A stretch of DNA of 48,882 nt, from positions 1-48,882 of the forward strand of contig JAJZQG010000030.1 of assembly GCA_021847645.1 (NCBI GenBank). The letters run 5' to 3'. A program made the translations under genes and the position numbers. The stretch is from Myxococcales bacterium. Its GTDB lineage: Bacteria; Myxococcota_A; Polyangia; Polyangiales; Polyangiaceae. The notes beneath the pieces are model-generated. The model was given only the letters and a program-made list of their open reading frames with translations. It had not been told where the DNA came from and ran no database searches. Within the stretch, counting starts at the first letter, position 1. Each line of letters begins with the position of its first letter. This document shows positions 10,350 to 19,429 of this stretch, one piece after another.

Positions 10350-10727
10350 CTACCTGTTGGATGTCAACCGGACGGCAGCGCGTGCTGTTTGGATGGCATC
10401 GTCCACATGGTTTGGGCTGCGCACCTCGCCAGGGGGCTCAAGATCGTCTACGACCCGGCTGTCGTGAACGGACGGCGCGAGCGAAGGAAACGCGGGACCC
10501 GTCTCGCCTTGGCCATCACGCCCACGATCAGACTCCCAATCGGTGTCGAGCCGAGAAACCAGGCCCAGCGCCAGGGGCGAGTTGGTCCGCGTCGGCACCA
10601 GCCACCAGACCGCCGCGTTCTGCGCCCAGGTTCCCACCAGCGACACGGATTGCCCGCCCCAGAACAGCCGGTAGTTCCGGTTGCCCAGCGCCGCAAACAT
10701 CCGCGCGCTCCTGCCGGCGGGCTGCAT
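10350..10727 (-). pseudogene. remnant of an MFS transporter (N-terminal fragment)
   Basis: The ORF begins MQPAGRSARMFAALGNRNYRLFWGGQ and continues with SLVGTWAQNAAVWWLV and SPLALGLV. This is the first helix pair of the MFS_3 (EntS-like) exporters, where the consensus is roughly FRALRNRNFRLFWxGQxxSxxGTW. After about 50 residues the similarity stops abruptly (SRLDTDWESDRGRDGQ), and the rest of this 125-residue frame does not look like a membrane protein, so a frameshift or deletion is likely. The other 10-11 helices are absent. It lies between the trehalose operon and the quinone oxidoreductase. About 150 bases on its treS side (10199-10349) hold nothing recognisable. Confidence 0.55.
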
Positions 10728-11142
10728 GCCTCCACGCCGGGCGTCGTCTGGCCCGCCGTTCGGCGCGCTGGCGCTGCTGCGGTCCCTTGTTTCCGGCAGG
10801 GAGCTCGACCCGGGACGGCAATCGTAGCAACCGCGCGCCCCCCAAGCCAACAAGCTGTCTCATCAGCCATTCCCGTCGCCCAGGGCCGCTGGTCTGCCCG
10901 CGCGATGGATTCCACGCGCTCGCGCCCCGAGAACCGTCATCCTTCTGTCGTGTCCGACCGGCTCATCGCTCCGCGTCGAACGTTCTTGTCAAAGTTGCAA
11001 CGCCAATCATGCACCAGGCTTGCGTTCAGCCTGCGTGCCTCTCCGCCTTGCCCCGACGCTGCCCGCTGGCGCGGCGCCGCCGGTCGGTGTATGCGACCAT
11101 CCTCGCCCGCTCACACCATCCACCTTCCTCGGAGATCCTCCC
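10728..11142. other. intergenic stretch, no gene recognised
   Basis: This 415-base gap separates the MFS remnant (minus) from the quinone oxidoreductase (plus). The open frames here are short and arginine/proline-rich, as expected for shadow frames in GC-rich DNA. It should hold the promoter of the oxidoreductase, but no convincing -35/-10 pair was seen. A GGAG ribosome site lies at 11131-11134, next to the downstream ATG. Confidence 0.5.
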
Positions 11143-12126
11143 ATGCATGCCATTGTCGTGACCCGGCCCGGCGGCCCCGACGTCCTCCAGCTCGCAACCG
11201 TCCCCGATCCATCCCCCGCACGCGGCGAAGTGCTCGTCCGCGTCCGCGCCACCGCCGTCAATCGCGCGGACCTGCTGCAGCGCATGGGCATGTACCCCGC
11301 GCCCCCGGGCGCCCCCGCAGACATTCCAGGGCTGGAATTCGCCGGAGAAGTCCAGTCGGTCGGCCAGGACGTCACCGAGTGGACGCCCGGAGACCGGGTC
11401 TTCGGCCTCGCCGGTGGTGGCACCTACGCCGAGCAGATCGTGCTGCCCGCACGGACCCTCGCCCGCATGCCCCGCAACCTCGATTTCGTCTCCGCCGCCG
11501 CCGTGCCCGAAGCGTTCCTCACCGCCTACGACGCCATGGTCCTGCAAGGCCGCCTCGCCGCCGGCGAGCGCGTGCTCATCCATGCGGTCGGAAGCGGCGT
11601 GGGAACCGCTGCCGTCCAGCTGGCCAGCGCCATCGGGGCCCGCCCTCTCGGTACCGCCCGCTCCCGCGACAAGCTCGATCGCGCCACGGCCCTCGGCCTT
11701 GTGCACGGCGTCGTGCCGGACCACGGACGCTTCGCCGACGCTATCGGCGCTTTCGTTGGGCCCGACGCGGTCGATCTCGTGCTCGAGCTGGTCGGCGGTG
11801 ACTATCTCGCTGAAGACCTCAAGTGCCTTCGGCCTCGCGGCCGCATCATCCTCGTAGGCCTGATGGCCGGCCGCCGCGTCGACGTCGACCTGGGCGCCGT
11901 TCTGGGCAAGAGACTGACCATCACGGGCACCGTGCTCCGCTCCCGCCCGCTCGAGGAGAAAATCCTGGCCGCCCGCGCCCTGCAGGCCAACCTCGTTCCC
12001 TTGTTCGAAAATGGACGCCTCGCGCCTGTGGTCGATCGTGTGCTTCCCCTGGCCTCGGCGCGCGAGGCCCACGCCCTCCTCGAGCGCAACGAGACGTTCG
12101 GCAAGCTCGTGCTCGAGGTGCCTTGA
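11143..12126 (+). CDS. NAD(P)H quinone oxidoreductase, PIG3/zeta-crystallin type
   Basis: 327 residues of the zinc-free medium-chain dehydrogenase/reductase family. An N-terminal GroES-like fold contains VRVRATAVNRADLLQRMGMYPAPPGAPADIPGLEFAGEV, discussed here only by its hallmarks NRADLLQR and PGLEFAGEV. A Rossmann segment follows with VLIHAVGSGVGTAAVQLA, where the first beta-alpha unit binds NADPH. The pattern NRADLLQRxGxYxxPPG is characteristic of the PIG3 subgroup (NADPH-dependent quinone reduction). The ATG at 11143 follows GGAG by 8 bases; the longer upstream frame is arginine/proline-rich and unlikely to be coding. It converges on lipB, with only 17 bases between the stops. Confidence 0.88.
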   Translation: MHAIVVTRPGGPDVLQLATVPDPSPARGEVLVRVRATAVNRADLLQRMGMYPAPPGAPADIPGLEFAGEVQSVGQDVTEWTPGDRVFGLAGGGTYAEQIVLPARTLARMPRNLDFVSAAAVPEAFLTAYDAMVLQGRLAAGERVLIHAVGSGVGTAAVQLASAIGARPLGTARSRDKLDRATALGLVHGVVPDHGRFADAIGAFVGPDAVDLVLELVGGDYLAEDLKCLRPRGRIILVGLMAGRRVDVDLGAVLGKRLTITGTVLRSRPLEEKILAARALQANLVPLFENGRLAPVVDRVLPLASAREAHALLERNETFGKLVLEVP

Positions 12127-12127
12127 G

Positions 12128-12147
12128 GTAGTTGTTACAGCAACTAC
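12128..12147. terminator. short hairpin between convergent stops
   Basis: GTAGTTG and CAACTAC form a 7-bp stem with a 6-base loop between the oxidoreductase stop and the lipB stop; the right arm covers the lipB stop codon. It lacks a T-run, so it is at most a weak bidirectional terminator. Confidence 0.3.
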
Positions 12148-12920
12148 TGCTGCTCGAGCACCGTGTCCGGCCAATCGTCCTGCCTCTCCTCGAGACTCTC
12201 GAAGCCAGCCAGCTCCGCACCCAGAATCCCACACAGCCGCTCCGCGGCGACCGGCGCCAGCTCCCGCGGCGACGGCGCCGAGCCGCACAGTTGGGCGAGC
12301 GAGACGACTCCATGGTCGCGAATCCCGCACGGCACAATCAGCGAGAACGCGTCCATCGACGTCGTGGCGTTGAGCGCGAAGCCGTGCATGGTGACCCAGC
12401 GCGAGAGCCGAACGCCCACCGCGCCGAGCTTGGCCGGCCGGGCGGCGTGCGCTTCCCCCGGCCAGCGCGCCGGTGAGTCCAGGTCCACCCACACGCCCGG
12501 GTACTGCGCGACCGTCCCGGCCTCGATCCCCAACGTCGCTGCCACCGCGCTCATCGTACCCAGCAGATCGCCCACGTAGCGACGCACGTCGCAGCGGTCC
12601 GGAGACAGGTCGAGAATCGGGTATCCCACCAGCTGCCCCGGGCCGTGGTAGGTCACATCCCCGCCCCGCGCGGTTTCGCACACGTCGATCCCGCGCTCGC
12701 GCAGGCGATCCTCGGCCAGCAGCAGGTGCTCGCGCTTGGCGCCCCGCCCCAGCGTGATGACCGGCTCGTGCTCCAAGAGCAGCAGCGTGTCGCCGATCCG
12801 GCCTTGCTGACGCGCTGCCATCAGCCGGTTCTGCAGCTCGTGGACGGGCTCGTAGCTCCTTCGCCCCAACCACCACGCGCGGATCTTCCTGATGCTCACG
12901 ACCTCGGTCCGTACCAGCAA
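12144..12920 (-). CDS. lipB: octanoyltransferase LipB
   Basis: 258 residues, slightly longer than the usual 210-240. LipB transfers octanoyl groups from acyl carrier protein to lipoyl domains, the first step of lipoate synthesis. Visible motifs are [43 protein letters not shown] (the RGGxxTxHGPGQ signature with the catalytic Lys region downstream), [21 protein letters not shown] (the invariant Lys of KxGAxGxR) and [15 protein letters not shown] (catalytic Cys of PCGI). The start at 12920 is accepted, though an internal GTG a few codons later is possible. It has no operon partner; the downstream gene is convergent. Confidence 0.95.
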   Translation of the reverse strand: MLVRTEVVSIRKIRAWWLGRRSYEPVHELQNRLMAARQQGRIGDTLLLLEHEPVITLGRGAKREHLLLAEDRLRERGIDVCETARGGDVTYHGPGQLVGYPILDLSPDRCDVRRYVGDLLGTMSAVAATLGIEAGTVAQYPGVWVDLDSPARWPGEAHAARPAKLGAVGVRLSRWVTMHGFALNATTSMDAFSLIVPCGIRDHGVVSLAQLCGSAPSPRELAPVAAERLCGILGAELAGFESLEERQDDWPDTVLEQQ

Positions 12921-13023
12921 TCGGCACCGCTGTCACACCATCGCGGCGCCAACACCCTCCCTCTCGAGCCGCGCCCGACCGAGCGTCATGCGCCCCGTCG
13001 CCACACCCGATCCGCCGCGGTGC

Positions 13024-14505
13024 TCAGCGCGCGCCCTCGTCGTCGGTGCCCTTGCGCGCCTCGAGGATCCCTTCCACGAACGCGGCCGCGACCTCCGGGT
13101 CGAACTGCGATCCCGCGCACCGGGAGATCTCCCCCAACGCCACGTCGCGCGGCAGCGCACGACGGTACGCCCGGTTGCTGGTCATCGCGTCGTAAGCGTC
13201 GGCCACCGCGATGATCCGCGCGATGAGCGGGATCTCGTTGCCCTTGAGGCCGAGCGGGTAGCCCTTGCCGTCCCACCGCTCGTGATGCAGGTGCACGCCC
13301 GGAACCAGCGGGTGCAGAAAGCGGATCGGGTCGAGGATGTCCTTGCCGTACTGCGGGTGCTTCTTGAACACCTCGTACTCTTCCTCGGTCAGCTTGCCCG
13401 GCTTGTTGAGGTTCAGCACGCACCCGATCTTGCCGATGTCGTGCATCAGCGCCGACTGCCGTACCACCTCGATCACCTCGGCGGTCAGGCCCAGCCGCCC
13501 TGCGAGCACCGTGGCCCAGTGGGCCACCCGATCCGAGTGCCCCGAGGTGTATCGGTCCATCTTGTCGATCGCCTTGGCCAAGCCTTCGATGGTCTGCTGG
13601 AAGGTGGCCCGAAGATCCTCGTAGAGCCGCGCATTTTCGATCGCCGCGGCCGCCCTGGCACTGATGATCGACAGCAGCTTCCGATGCCCCTCGTCGTAGC
13701 GCATGCTGCGCGAGAACGACGCCAGCAGCACCCAGCCGAACAGGTGGCGTTTGATCTTGAGCGGAACCGCCATCACGCTCACCAGCGGGATCGACGGCTG
13801 CTCGCGGAAGTAGCGCGACGCGCTCGCTCCCTGCTCCACCAGGTTCTGGTCCTGCGCCAGCTGCCCGGCCACGGCGTCCGGATCGATGTTGCCGAGCGGC
13901 GTGCCCTCAAGCTGTTCGCGCACCAACCGCTGCCTCTCGAAGAACCCGCCCTTGCCGTCGTCGAGCCAGGTCGCCACCAAATCGGCGTTGAGCTCGTCGA
14001 GCGCGGCGTCTCCAATCGTGGCGAGAACCTCCTCGAGCGACAGGCTGGCCGCGATGGCCTCGCTCACCCGGTAGAGCGCCACCGCCTCCTTCAGACGCAT
14101 GTTCTCCGCAGCCAGCCGCTGCTTGTCGATCCCCCGCTGGACGATATGGATCACTTCCTCCATCTTGAACGGCTTGAGCACGTAGTCGTACGCACCGCGC
14201 TTCATCGCGTCGATCGCCGTCTCCACCGTGCCGAAACCGGTCATGATCACCGTCAGCGTGTTCGGATTGATCTTCGGGATCTCTTCGAGCAGCTCGATGC
14301 CCCCCATGCGCGGCATCTTCAGGTCGCTGATGACCAGATCGTAGTGCGAGCGCGCCAGCTCCTGCATCGCGGCCACACCATCCTGGGCGGTTCGCACCGC
14401 GTAGCCCTCCAGGCCCAGGAAGTCCGCAAGGATATCCCGGATGAACTTCTCGTCATCCACCACCAGGATCCGGGGTCGTTCCTCGTTTTCGAATGCCTGC
14501 GCCAT
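13024..14505 (-). CDS. receiver-GAF-HD-GYP response regulator (predicted cyclic-di-GMP phosphodiesterase)
   Basis: 493 residues. The receiver domain (10-125) has the acidic pair D17/D18, phospho-acceptor D61 in VISDLKMP, and the Lys of YVLKPFK. A helix then leads to a GAF domain (about 150-305). The C-terminal HD-GYP domain carries HSDRVAHWA, MHDIGKIG, HHERWDGKGYPLGL and ADAYDAMTSNRAYR. The complete HD and GYP residues predict an active phosphodiesterase that degrades cyclic-di-GMP. No histidine kinase is adjacent, so its partner is unknown. The ATG at 14505 is the natural receiver start. Confidence 0.93.
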   Translation of the reverse strand: MAQAFENEERPRILVVDDEKFIRDILADFLGLEGYAVRTAQDGVAAMQELARSHYDLVISDLKMPRMGGIELLEEIPKINPNTLTVIMTGFGTVETAIDAMKRGAYDYVLKPFKMEEVIHIVQRGIDKQRLAAENMRLKEAVALYRVSEAIAASLSLEEVLATIGDAALDELNADLVATWLDDGKGGFFERQRLVREQLEGTPLGNIDPDAVAGQLAQDQNLVEQGASASRYFREQPSIPLVSVMAVPLKIKRHLFGWVLLASFSRSMRYDEGHRKLLSIISARAAAAIENARLYEDLRATFQQTIEGLAKAIDKMDRYTSGHSDRVAHWATVLAGRLGLTAEVIEVVRQSALMHDIGKIGCVLNLNKPGKLTEEEYEVFKKHPQYGKDILDPIRFLHPLVPGVHLHHERWDGKGYPLGLKGNEIPLIARIIAVADAYDAMTSNRAYRRALPRDVALGEISRCAGSQFDPEVAAAFVEGILEARKGTDDEGAR

Positions 14506-14614
14506 GCGGACAAGCGGCAGACTACCAGATCACCCGGGTGTTGATCTGCTCCGCGATCGATCGGACGCTCACCGCACGGCCTGACCGCTCACCGCCCCGC
14601 AACCACCACGGCCC

Positions 14615-16438
14615 CTACCCGAGCAGCGGCGCGACGGCAGGGTGCGCCAGCGTCTCGTCACCGCCGAGCCGCACCAACACCGTCGCCAGATCGCCAGGCA
14701 GCGGCGCCTGCGCCCGCCACACCCGACCCAGCGCCCCCGAAGCCAATTCCACGGAAAGCCGGTGTGCGAACGGCCGGTCCAGCGTGTGGCGCTCTTCGAA
14801 ATACCGGTTGGTCGCCTCGTGGCCGAATCGCCGGTCGCCCACCACCCGCATCCCCGCCCTCGAAAGCTCCTGCATGATCGGCGCGCCGCCCAGTGCCGTC
14901 CGCTCCACCCGCACCAGCGAGTGGCCACCGATGACCGCCAGGCGACGCCAGCTGCCACCCCGCCGGCCCCGCGCGGCCACCTTCCCCACGCACAACACGA
15001 CGTAAGCCTCGGAGCTTTCCGGATCCTGCACCGTTCCCCTCAACGCCGACGCGCCCTGCTCGCTCGTGACGAGCACCACCCCCGAGACCTCGTCGTCGAC
15101 CTTGTCCAGCAGCACGGTCATGCCGCGCTCCTTCGCCAGCGAAGCCCATCGCCCGACGCCGGCCAGATCGACCTGCTCGTGGCCGGCCTTGGCCAGAGCG
15201 ACCACGCGCTCGTGCTCGGCGAGCACGGCGGGCGGCGGCGGGGCGTGTCGCTCCAGCCACGCGAACGACTCGACCTCGTGGGTCTGCGGGAACATGTCCA
15301 GCGGACGTATGCTTTCGGCTCGGTAGCCGCGAATCGACAGGTCCGCCAGGTCCCGGGCGAGCGTGTCCGGATCGCACGACACGTAGCCGATGGACCGGGC
15401 GCCCGACCTCGCCAGCTCGGATCGGGTCGCCGCGGACATGCCGCGACGCGGCGGATTGACCACCACGACGTCGTAGCGCGCGCCTGCCGCCAGCAGCTCG
15501 CGGCTCATCCTGGCCGCATCGCCTGCCAAGGCCCGGAACCGGTCACCCAGCCCTTGCTCGCCCGCTGCGTCCGCCGCACGCTGCGCCGCGGGCGCAAAGC
15601 TCTCCACCATGTCCACTCGCGCACCCCGCCGCGCCAGCCCCAGGCCCAACGCCCCGGCCCCGCCGTACAACTCGAGCACCCGCTTGCCCGCCATGCCGCC
15701 CGGCATCGCACCGATCGCGTCGGCCACCATCTCATGCACCCGCGCCGCCTGCTTCCGGTTGACCTGCGTGAATGCGCCAAATGTCGCGTGGTGATAGGAC
15801 TCGCCCAGCTTGTCCACCACCACGCCTTCGCCCGCCAATAGGTAGGTCTGCGGACCCAGCACCTGAATGCTTCGCGCATCCCGGACGTTTGCCGCCACGC
15901 CCCGGATCTGCGGAACCGCGGTCATCAGCCGGCGCGCGGCCTGCCGCAGCACCGGATCCTTGGGCCGGTTGTCCCGACGAACCACCAGCGTCAGCAGCGC
16001 ACCGTGGCCGTCGTCCCCTTCGGTCTCGCGCACGTCCACGGCCACCAGCTCGCGCCCCGCAACCAGTCCGAGCGTGCCGGCGGACAGCTGGGCCCGGACA
16101 CCCGCGACCACGGACGCCACGAGCGGCGTCAGGATGCGACATCCGGCCAGATCGACGACCTGGTGGTCACGGTCGCGAGCGAACAGGCCGATGGACGAGT
16201 CGGGGGCGACCATGAGCTTGGCGCGGCTGCGATATTCGAGCTGAAGCTCGGAGCCGATGACAGGCTCGACCTGCACGCCGGCGAGCTGCGGGTAGCGCAA
16301 TATCGGCGCCAGGACGCGCTGCTGCTTGAAAGCCAACTGCTGCTGATACGGCATGCCCATCGCGGGGCAGCCGCTGCACAGGTGCAGGTGCTGGCAAGCC
16401 ACCAGCGAAGGGGCCGGGTCGTCGACTGCTGGCGTCAC
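14615..16438 (-). CDS. RlmD-like rRNA uracil-5-methyltransferase fused to a degenerate pseudouridine-synthase-like domain
   Basis: 607 residues. The N-terminal 400 are a TrmA/RlmD-family m5U methyltransferase. C15, C21, C24 and C100 match the 4Fe-4S Cys spacing of RlmD. The SAM-binding segment is VLELYGGAGALGLGLA, followed by VVVVNPPRRGM and the catalytic Cys C355 in SCDPDTLARDL; HEVESFAWLER closes the domain. From about 405 the protein resembles the RluA family: LDKVDDEVSGVVLV aligns with RLDxxTSGxLL, keeping the Asp (D448), and GMRVVGDRRFGH matches the following GxPxxGDxxYG. The GRTHQIR segment is not preserved, so pseudouridine synthase activity is doubtful. The start overlaps the CPBP stop as ATGA. 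Confidence 0.85.
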   Translation of the reverse strand: MTPAVDDPAPSLVACQHLHLCSGCPAMGMPYQQQLAFKQQRVLAPILRYPQLAGVQVEPVIGSELQLEYRSRAKLMVAPDSSIGLFARDRDHQVVDLAGCRILTPLVASVVAGVRAQLSAGTLGLVAGRELVAVDVRETEGDDGHGALLTLVVRRDNRPKDPVLRQAARRLMTAVPQIRGVAANVRDARSIQVLGPQTYLLAGEGVVVDKLGESYHHATFGAFTQVNRKQAARVHEMVADAIGAMPGGMAGKRVLELYGGAGALGLGLARRGARVDMVESFAPAAQRAADAAGEQGLGDRFRALAGDAARMSRELLAAGARYDVVVVNPPRRGMSAATRSELARSGARSIGYVSCDPDTLARDLADLSIRGYRAESIRPLDMFPQTHEVESFAWLERHAPPPPAVLAEHERVVALAKAGHEQVDLAGVGRWASLAKERGMTVLLDKVDDEVSGVVLVTSEQGASALRGTVQDPESSEAYVVLCVGKVAARGRRGGSWRRLAVIGGHSLVRVERTALGGAPIMQELSRAGMRVVGDRRFGHEATNRYFEERHTLDRPFAHRLSVELASGALGRVWRAQAPLPGDLATVLVRLGGDETLAHPAVAPLLG

Positions 16439-17028
16439 GTTCGAAGCAAGCCTCCGAGTCGGGTGGGGCGGTCCGTCACGTCGTGGTCACGAAGGTACGC
16501 GAGGTTGACCGCGTTGATGAGGGCGTGAGCGAGCACGGGGCCCGACAGGGTACCAATCCCCCAATACAGCAGGCCAAGCGCCAGGCCGGCGAAGGCCGCC
16601 CAGCCCATCCACCACCAACGCGACGGACCGCGGATCTGATGCGCTGCGCCGAAGACCAGCGCCTGCGCAATCACGCCAATCCACGGGGTGAGGAACCCGC
16701 GGAAGAACAGTTCCTCGCCCAGGGCCGAGAGCGCGGCCAGCAGCACGATGAGCGGCGTGCTCATGCCCACCGATACCGGTCGCAGCTCCTGGTGCAACGC
16801 GCGCGCCCAGGCTGCATGGGCCACCAACGCCCGCGTCGCCACGATCACCACAGCAGCGAACAGCGCGCCGAGCACGCACGACAGCCCCTCGCGAAGCCAG
16901 GGCGACAACACCACGGCCGGCGACGGATGCCAGAGCGGGTCCGCGTCGTTCACCCACAACGCCAGCACCACGCCGAATACGGCGAGCAGGGCATATCCGA
17001 GTCCGACCCAGAGCCAGCGCAGGTTCAC
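16435..17028 (-). CDS. CPBP-family intramembrane metalloprotease
   Basis: 197 residues with several hydrophobic helices. The CPBP (Abi/CAAX protease-like) signature is complete: EELFFRG (Glu-Glu-x3-Arg), the second motif around FGAAHQIRG, and HALINAVNL for the third His/Asn site. Members cleave substrates within the membrane; some process prenylated or bacteriocin-related peptides, and others act in stress responses. No substrate is evident from the neighbours. Its last codons overlap the start of the methyltransferase gene by 4 bases, so the two are co-transcribed although functionally unrelated. Confidence 0.88.
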   Translation of the reverse strand: MNLRWLWVGLGYALLAVFGVVLALWVNDADPLWHPSPAVVLSPWLREGLSCVLGALFAAVVIVATRALVAHAAWARALHQELRPVSVGMSTPLIVLLAALSALGEELFFRGFLTPWIGVIAQALVFGAAHQIRGPSRWWWMGWAAFAGLALGLLYWGIGTLSGPVLAHALINAVNLAYLRDHDVTDRPTRLGGLLRT

Positions 17029-17076
17029 GCGACAGACCTAAGCATGTTCCGGGGCTGCGCGCACGAGCCGGTTGGA

Positions 17077-18141
17077 TCAGGGCTTCTTGCGCTGCGCCTG
17101 GGGCGGAGGCGGGGGCGCCCGACGCACCGGTGCCGCTGGCCGGGGCGGCGCACCCGCTGGCCGAGCCGTCGACGAAGCGGCCGGCGCTGCGGCCGGAGGC
17201 GGCGGGCGCGACACGCGCTGCTGCGCGGGCGCGGGCGGCGGGCGCGATGCACGACGCGCCGCCGAAGGGTGCGGCGTTCGCTTCGAGGTGGGCGGCACCG
17301 ACGACGGCGACAGCAACGGCCACGACTTGCGGCCGGTCGGCCCCTCGTCGGCGCCCCACCCTTCCTTGGCCATGGCCGATTCGTCGTCCAGGCGCACGGC
17401 CTCGATGAGCAATGCACCTATCGATCGTCGATTGGCCGGAACGTTCGCGTCGGTGCCGGGCGTGAAGCGGAATCGACCCGCTTGCCAGCGCAGGATCTCC
17501 CGCAACGCTGCCAGCGGCGCCACCGTGCTCGTGCCGATCGAGCCGCCGATCGCGTAGCCCGCGACGATGTCCAGCGAGCACTTGCGGCTTCCCGCCGCCA
17601 CCTTGAGTGTACCCGAGCGCCGCTCCATCTCCAGGAGCGTGAGCACGGTCGCCACCGACATCTGCTCGATGTTGCCTTCGATGGCGTGCGCGCCGGGCGC
17701 CATGCTCTCCGGCTCCTGCTCAGCCTGCGCCTCCGCCGGTTGCGCCGCTTGGCCGCCGAGCCGCGCGGACATGCTCACCAGCGCCTGCACCTGGAGCGCA
17801 ACCTCGTCCACGCGAAATGGCTTGGACAAGAACACGTCGCCCCCCGCCGCAAATGCCGCGGCCTTCGACGCGATGTCGTCCGCGTTGCTGATGAAAATGA
17901 TCGGAACACGCCCCAACCGTCCTGGATCCGATCGCATCGACCGCGCGAGCGACACGCCGTCGAGCTCCGGCAAAATCACCTCCAACAACACGCAATCCGG
18001 CTCAATCGTCTTGGCAACGCTCAGCGCACTCGCCCCGGACAAGCACGTGCTCACATCGCTGCCGTGCTCTCGCAGCCCCTCCGCGAGCAGCCGCGCGACC
18101 CAGTCGTCGCCGTCGATGATCAACACGCGATTCCGCGCCAT
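17077..18141 (-). CDS. receiver-DUF4388 protein with Pro-rich tail
   Basis: 354 residues. Residues 1-125 form a CheY-like receiver with the acidic pair in LIIDGDDW and the Lys of FLSKPF. The phospho-acceptor site reads VLLEVILPELDG, so Asp is replaced by Glu (GAG), which may mimic constitutive phosphorylation. Residues 150-260 are a DUF4388 (PATAN-like) domain: IEGNIEQMSVATVLTLLEMERRSGTL, shown by SVATVLTLLEMERRSG. The last 90 residues are Pro/Ala/Arg-rich and probably disordered. A second DUF4388 protein lies at 27521. The gene is divergent from the sigma factor, with 131 bases between them. Confidence 0.85.
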   Translation of the reverse strand: MARNRVLIIDGDDWVARLLAEGLREHGSDVSTCLSGASALSVAKTIEPDCVLLEVILPELDGVSLARSMRSDPGRLGRVPIIFISNADDIASKAAAFAAGGDVFLSKPFRVDEVALQVQALVSMSARLGGQAAQPAEAQAEQEPESMAPGAHAIEGNIEQMSVATVLTLLEMERRSGTLKVAAGSRKCSLDIVAGYAIGGSIGTSTVAPLAALREILRWQAGRFRFTPGTDANVPANRRSIGALLIEAVRLDDESAMAKEGWGADEGPTGRKSWPLLSPSSVPPTSKRTPHPSAARRASRPPPAPAQQRVSRPPPPAAAPAASSTARPAGAPPRPAAPVRRAPPPPPQAQRKKP

Positions 18142-18272
18142 GCCTGCTCACGCTACCACAGAGCCCTACCCAAGCGAATTCTTGTGCAACGCGCCGCAGT
18201 CCGCCTGTCCCCGCACGGACTCGTCCTCGTCGCAATCTTGACACCAGCGCGAACCCGGCGAATCGTTCGGTC

Positions 18273-18977
18273 GTGTCCCGGCCGGATTCCCCCGAAGTGC
18301 GCGCTCGCTTCGACGACCAGCTTCCGCTCGTCGATGCCGTCGTGCGCCAGCTCTGCGGAACCATGGGCGAAGTGCTGCCGCGCGACGAGATGGCGAGCTT
18401 CGGCCGCGAGGGGCTCCTCGAGGCGGCGCGCCGGTACGACCCGGACCGCGGTGTTCCCTTCCGCCGCTTCGCCCAATATCGGATCAAGGGCTGCATCCTC
18501 GACGGCATGCGACGTCACGCGGAGCTCCCGCGCCGAACGCACGAGAAGGTGCGGGCCCTTCGTGCGGCAACGGCCGCCGCCGAGGGCATGTTCGAAGACA
18601 CCGCGGCCGCTGTCGCCGCCGGTCTGCAAGGCACGGCCGCCGACCAACGGCTCGCCGACCACCTGGCGACCCTCGCGACCGCCATGGCCGTGGGCTTTGG
18701 CGCCCCCACGGCGATCGATGACAACGGGGCCAGGACGATCGTCTGCGAGGACGACGATCCGGAGCAGCGGCTGGCGCAGGTCGAGCTCATCGGCATGGTG
18801 CAGCGGGAGCTGGCCAGGCTCCCGGAGGTGGAAGCCACGCTGATCCGCCGATACGTTCTCGAAGAGCAGCCCCTCGAGAGAGCAGCGGCCAGCGTGGGCC
18901 TCTCCAAGTCCTGGGCCAGTCGCGTGATGGCCCGGGGCATGGCCACGTTGACCCGCAGGCTCCAAGCCGCGCAATAG
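18273..18977 (+). CDS. sigma-70 family factor, FliA/sigma-28-like
   Basis: 234 residues with a GTG start. Region 2 is FGREGLLEAARRYDPDRGVPFRRFAQYRIKG followed by ILDGMRR, the arrangement seen in FliA-type factors. Region 3 (about 90-150) is weak and Ala-rich. Region 4 has LPEVEATLIRRYVLEEQPLERAAASVGLSKSWASRVMARGM, a helix-turn-helix for the -35 element. FliA-type factors usually drive motility, secretion or developmental genes. No flagellar genes are present here; the next gene resembles a type III secretion rod, which may be its target. Confidence 0.85.
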   Translation: MSRPDSPEVRARFDDQLPLVDAVVRQLCGTMGEVLPRDEMASFGREGLLEAARRYDPDRGVPFRRFAQYRIKGCILDGMRRHAELPRRTHEKVRALRAATAAAEGMFEDTAAAVAAGLQGTAADQRLADHLATLATAMAVGFGAPTAIDDNGARTIVCEDDDPEQRLAQVELIGMVQRELARLPEVEATLIRRYVLEEQPLERAAASVGLSKSWASRVMARGMATLTRRLQAAQ

Positions 18978-19046
18978 TGCACAACACGCGCCCCCCTCCG
19001 GCCGATGGGCTCCTCGCAAACCCATCGCGCTTGCCTGGAGGTACTC

Positions 19047-19367
19047 ATGAAGATCTCGCCCGTCGCGCATCGCGCACCCCTGGTGGACGGCTACGCCGTG
19101 CCCCCGCACAATCCCGCCGACCTTGCGCGCGCCCCGCCGCCCGAGCAGCCTTCGTTCGATCAAGTGCTGCGCCGCCTCGCCACCGAGGTCGATCGCGGCC
19201 AGGCCGTCGTCTCCCACGCGCTGCGCGCCGGCCCGGACGGCGATGACAACCGGTCGATGATTGCCTTGCAGGCTGGCGTGTATCGCTACGTCGAGGCGAT
19301 CGACCTCTGCACCCGCCTCGTCGACCGAGCCGCGGGCGCCGTTCGTACCACCCTGCAAAGCCAGTGA
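19047..19367 (+). CDS. small protein resembling a type III secretion inner-rod (SctI/YscI-like)
   Basis: 106 residues; the ATG follows GGAGG by 5 bases. There is no signal peptide. After a Pro-rich N-terminus, the body has FDQVLRRLATEVDRGQ and a C-terminal helical stretch MIALQAGVYRYVEAIDLCTR then LVDRAAGAVRTTLQSQ. Inner-rod proteins are about this size, unprocessed, and end in an amphipathic helix of the form LxxKLVxxATxxVxTLLxxQ, which this matches in pattern. This is inference from shape and spacing, not a database hit. It lies between a FliA-like sigma gene and mnmA. If wrong, it is a small helical protein of unknown role. Confidence 0.5.
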   Translation: MKISPVAHRAPLVDGYAVPPHNPADLARAPPPEQPSFDQVLRRLATEVDRGQAVVSHALRAGPDGDDNRSMIALQAGVYRYVEAIDLCTRLVDRAAGAVRTTLQSQ

Positions 19368-19429
19368 CGCCTTGCTGCTCGACGCCTCGTGTGGAACAGC
19401 CCAGGGTCGTCGAGCGCGCAAGGAGAACC

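Noticed and set aside
16483..18843. 786-codon plus-strand frame
   Set aside because: Runs opposite the CPBP protease and the receiver-DUF4388 gene and then across the sigma factor in another frame; no domain signal.
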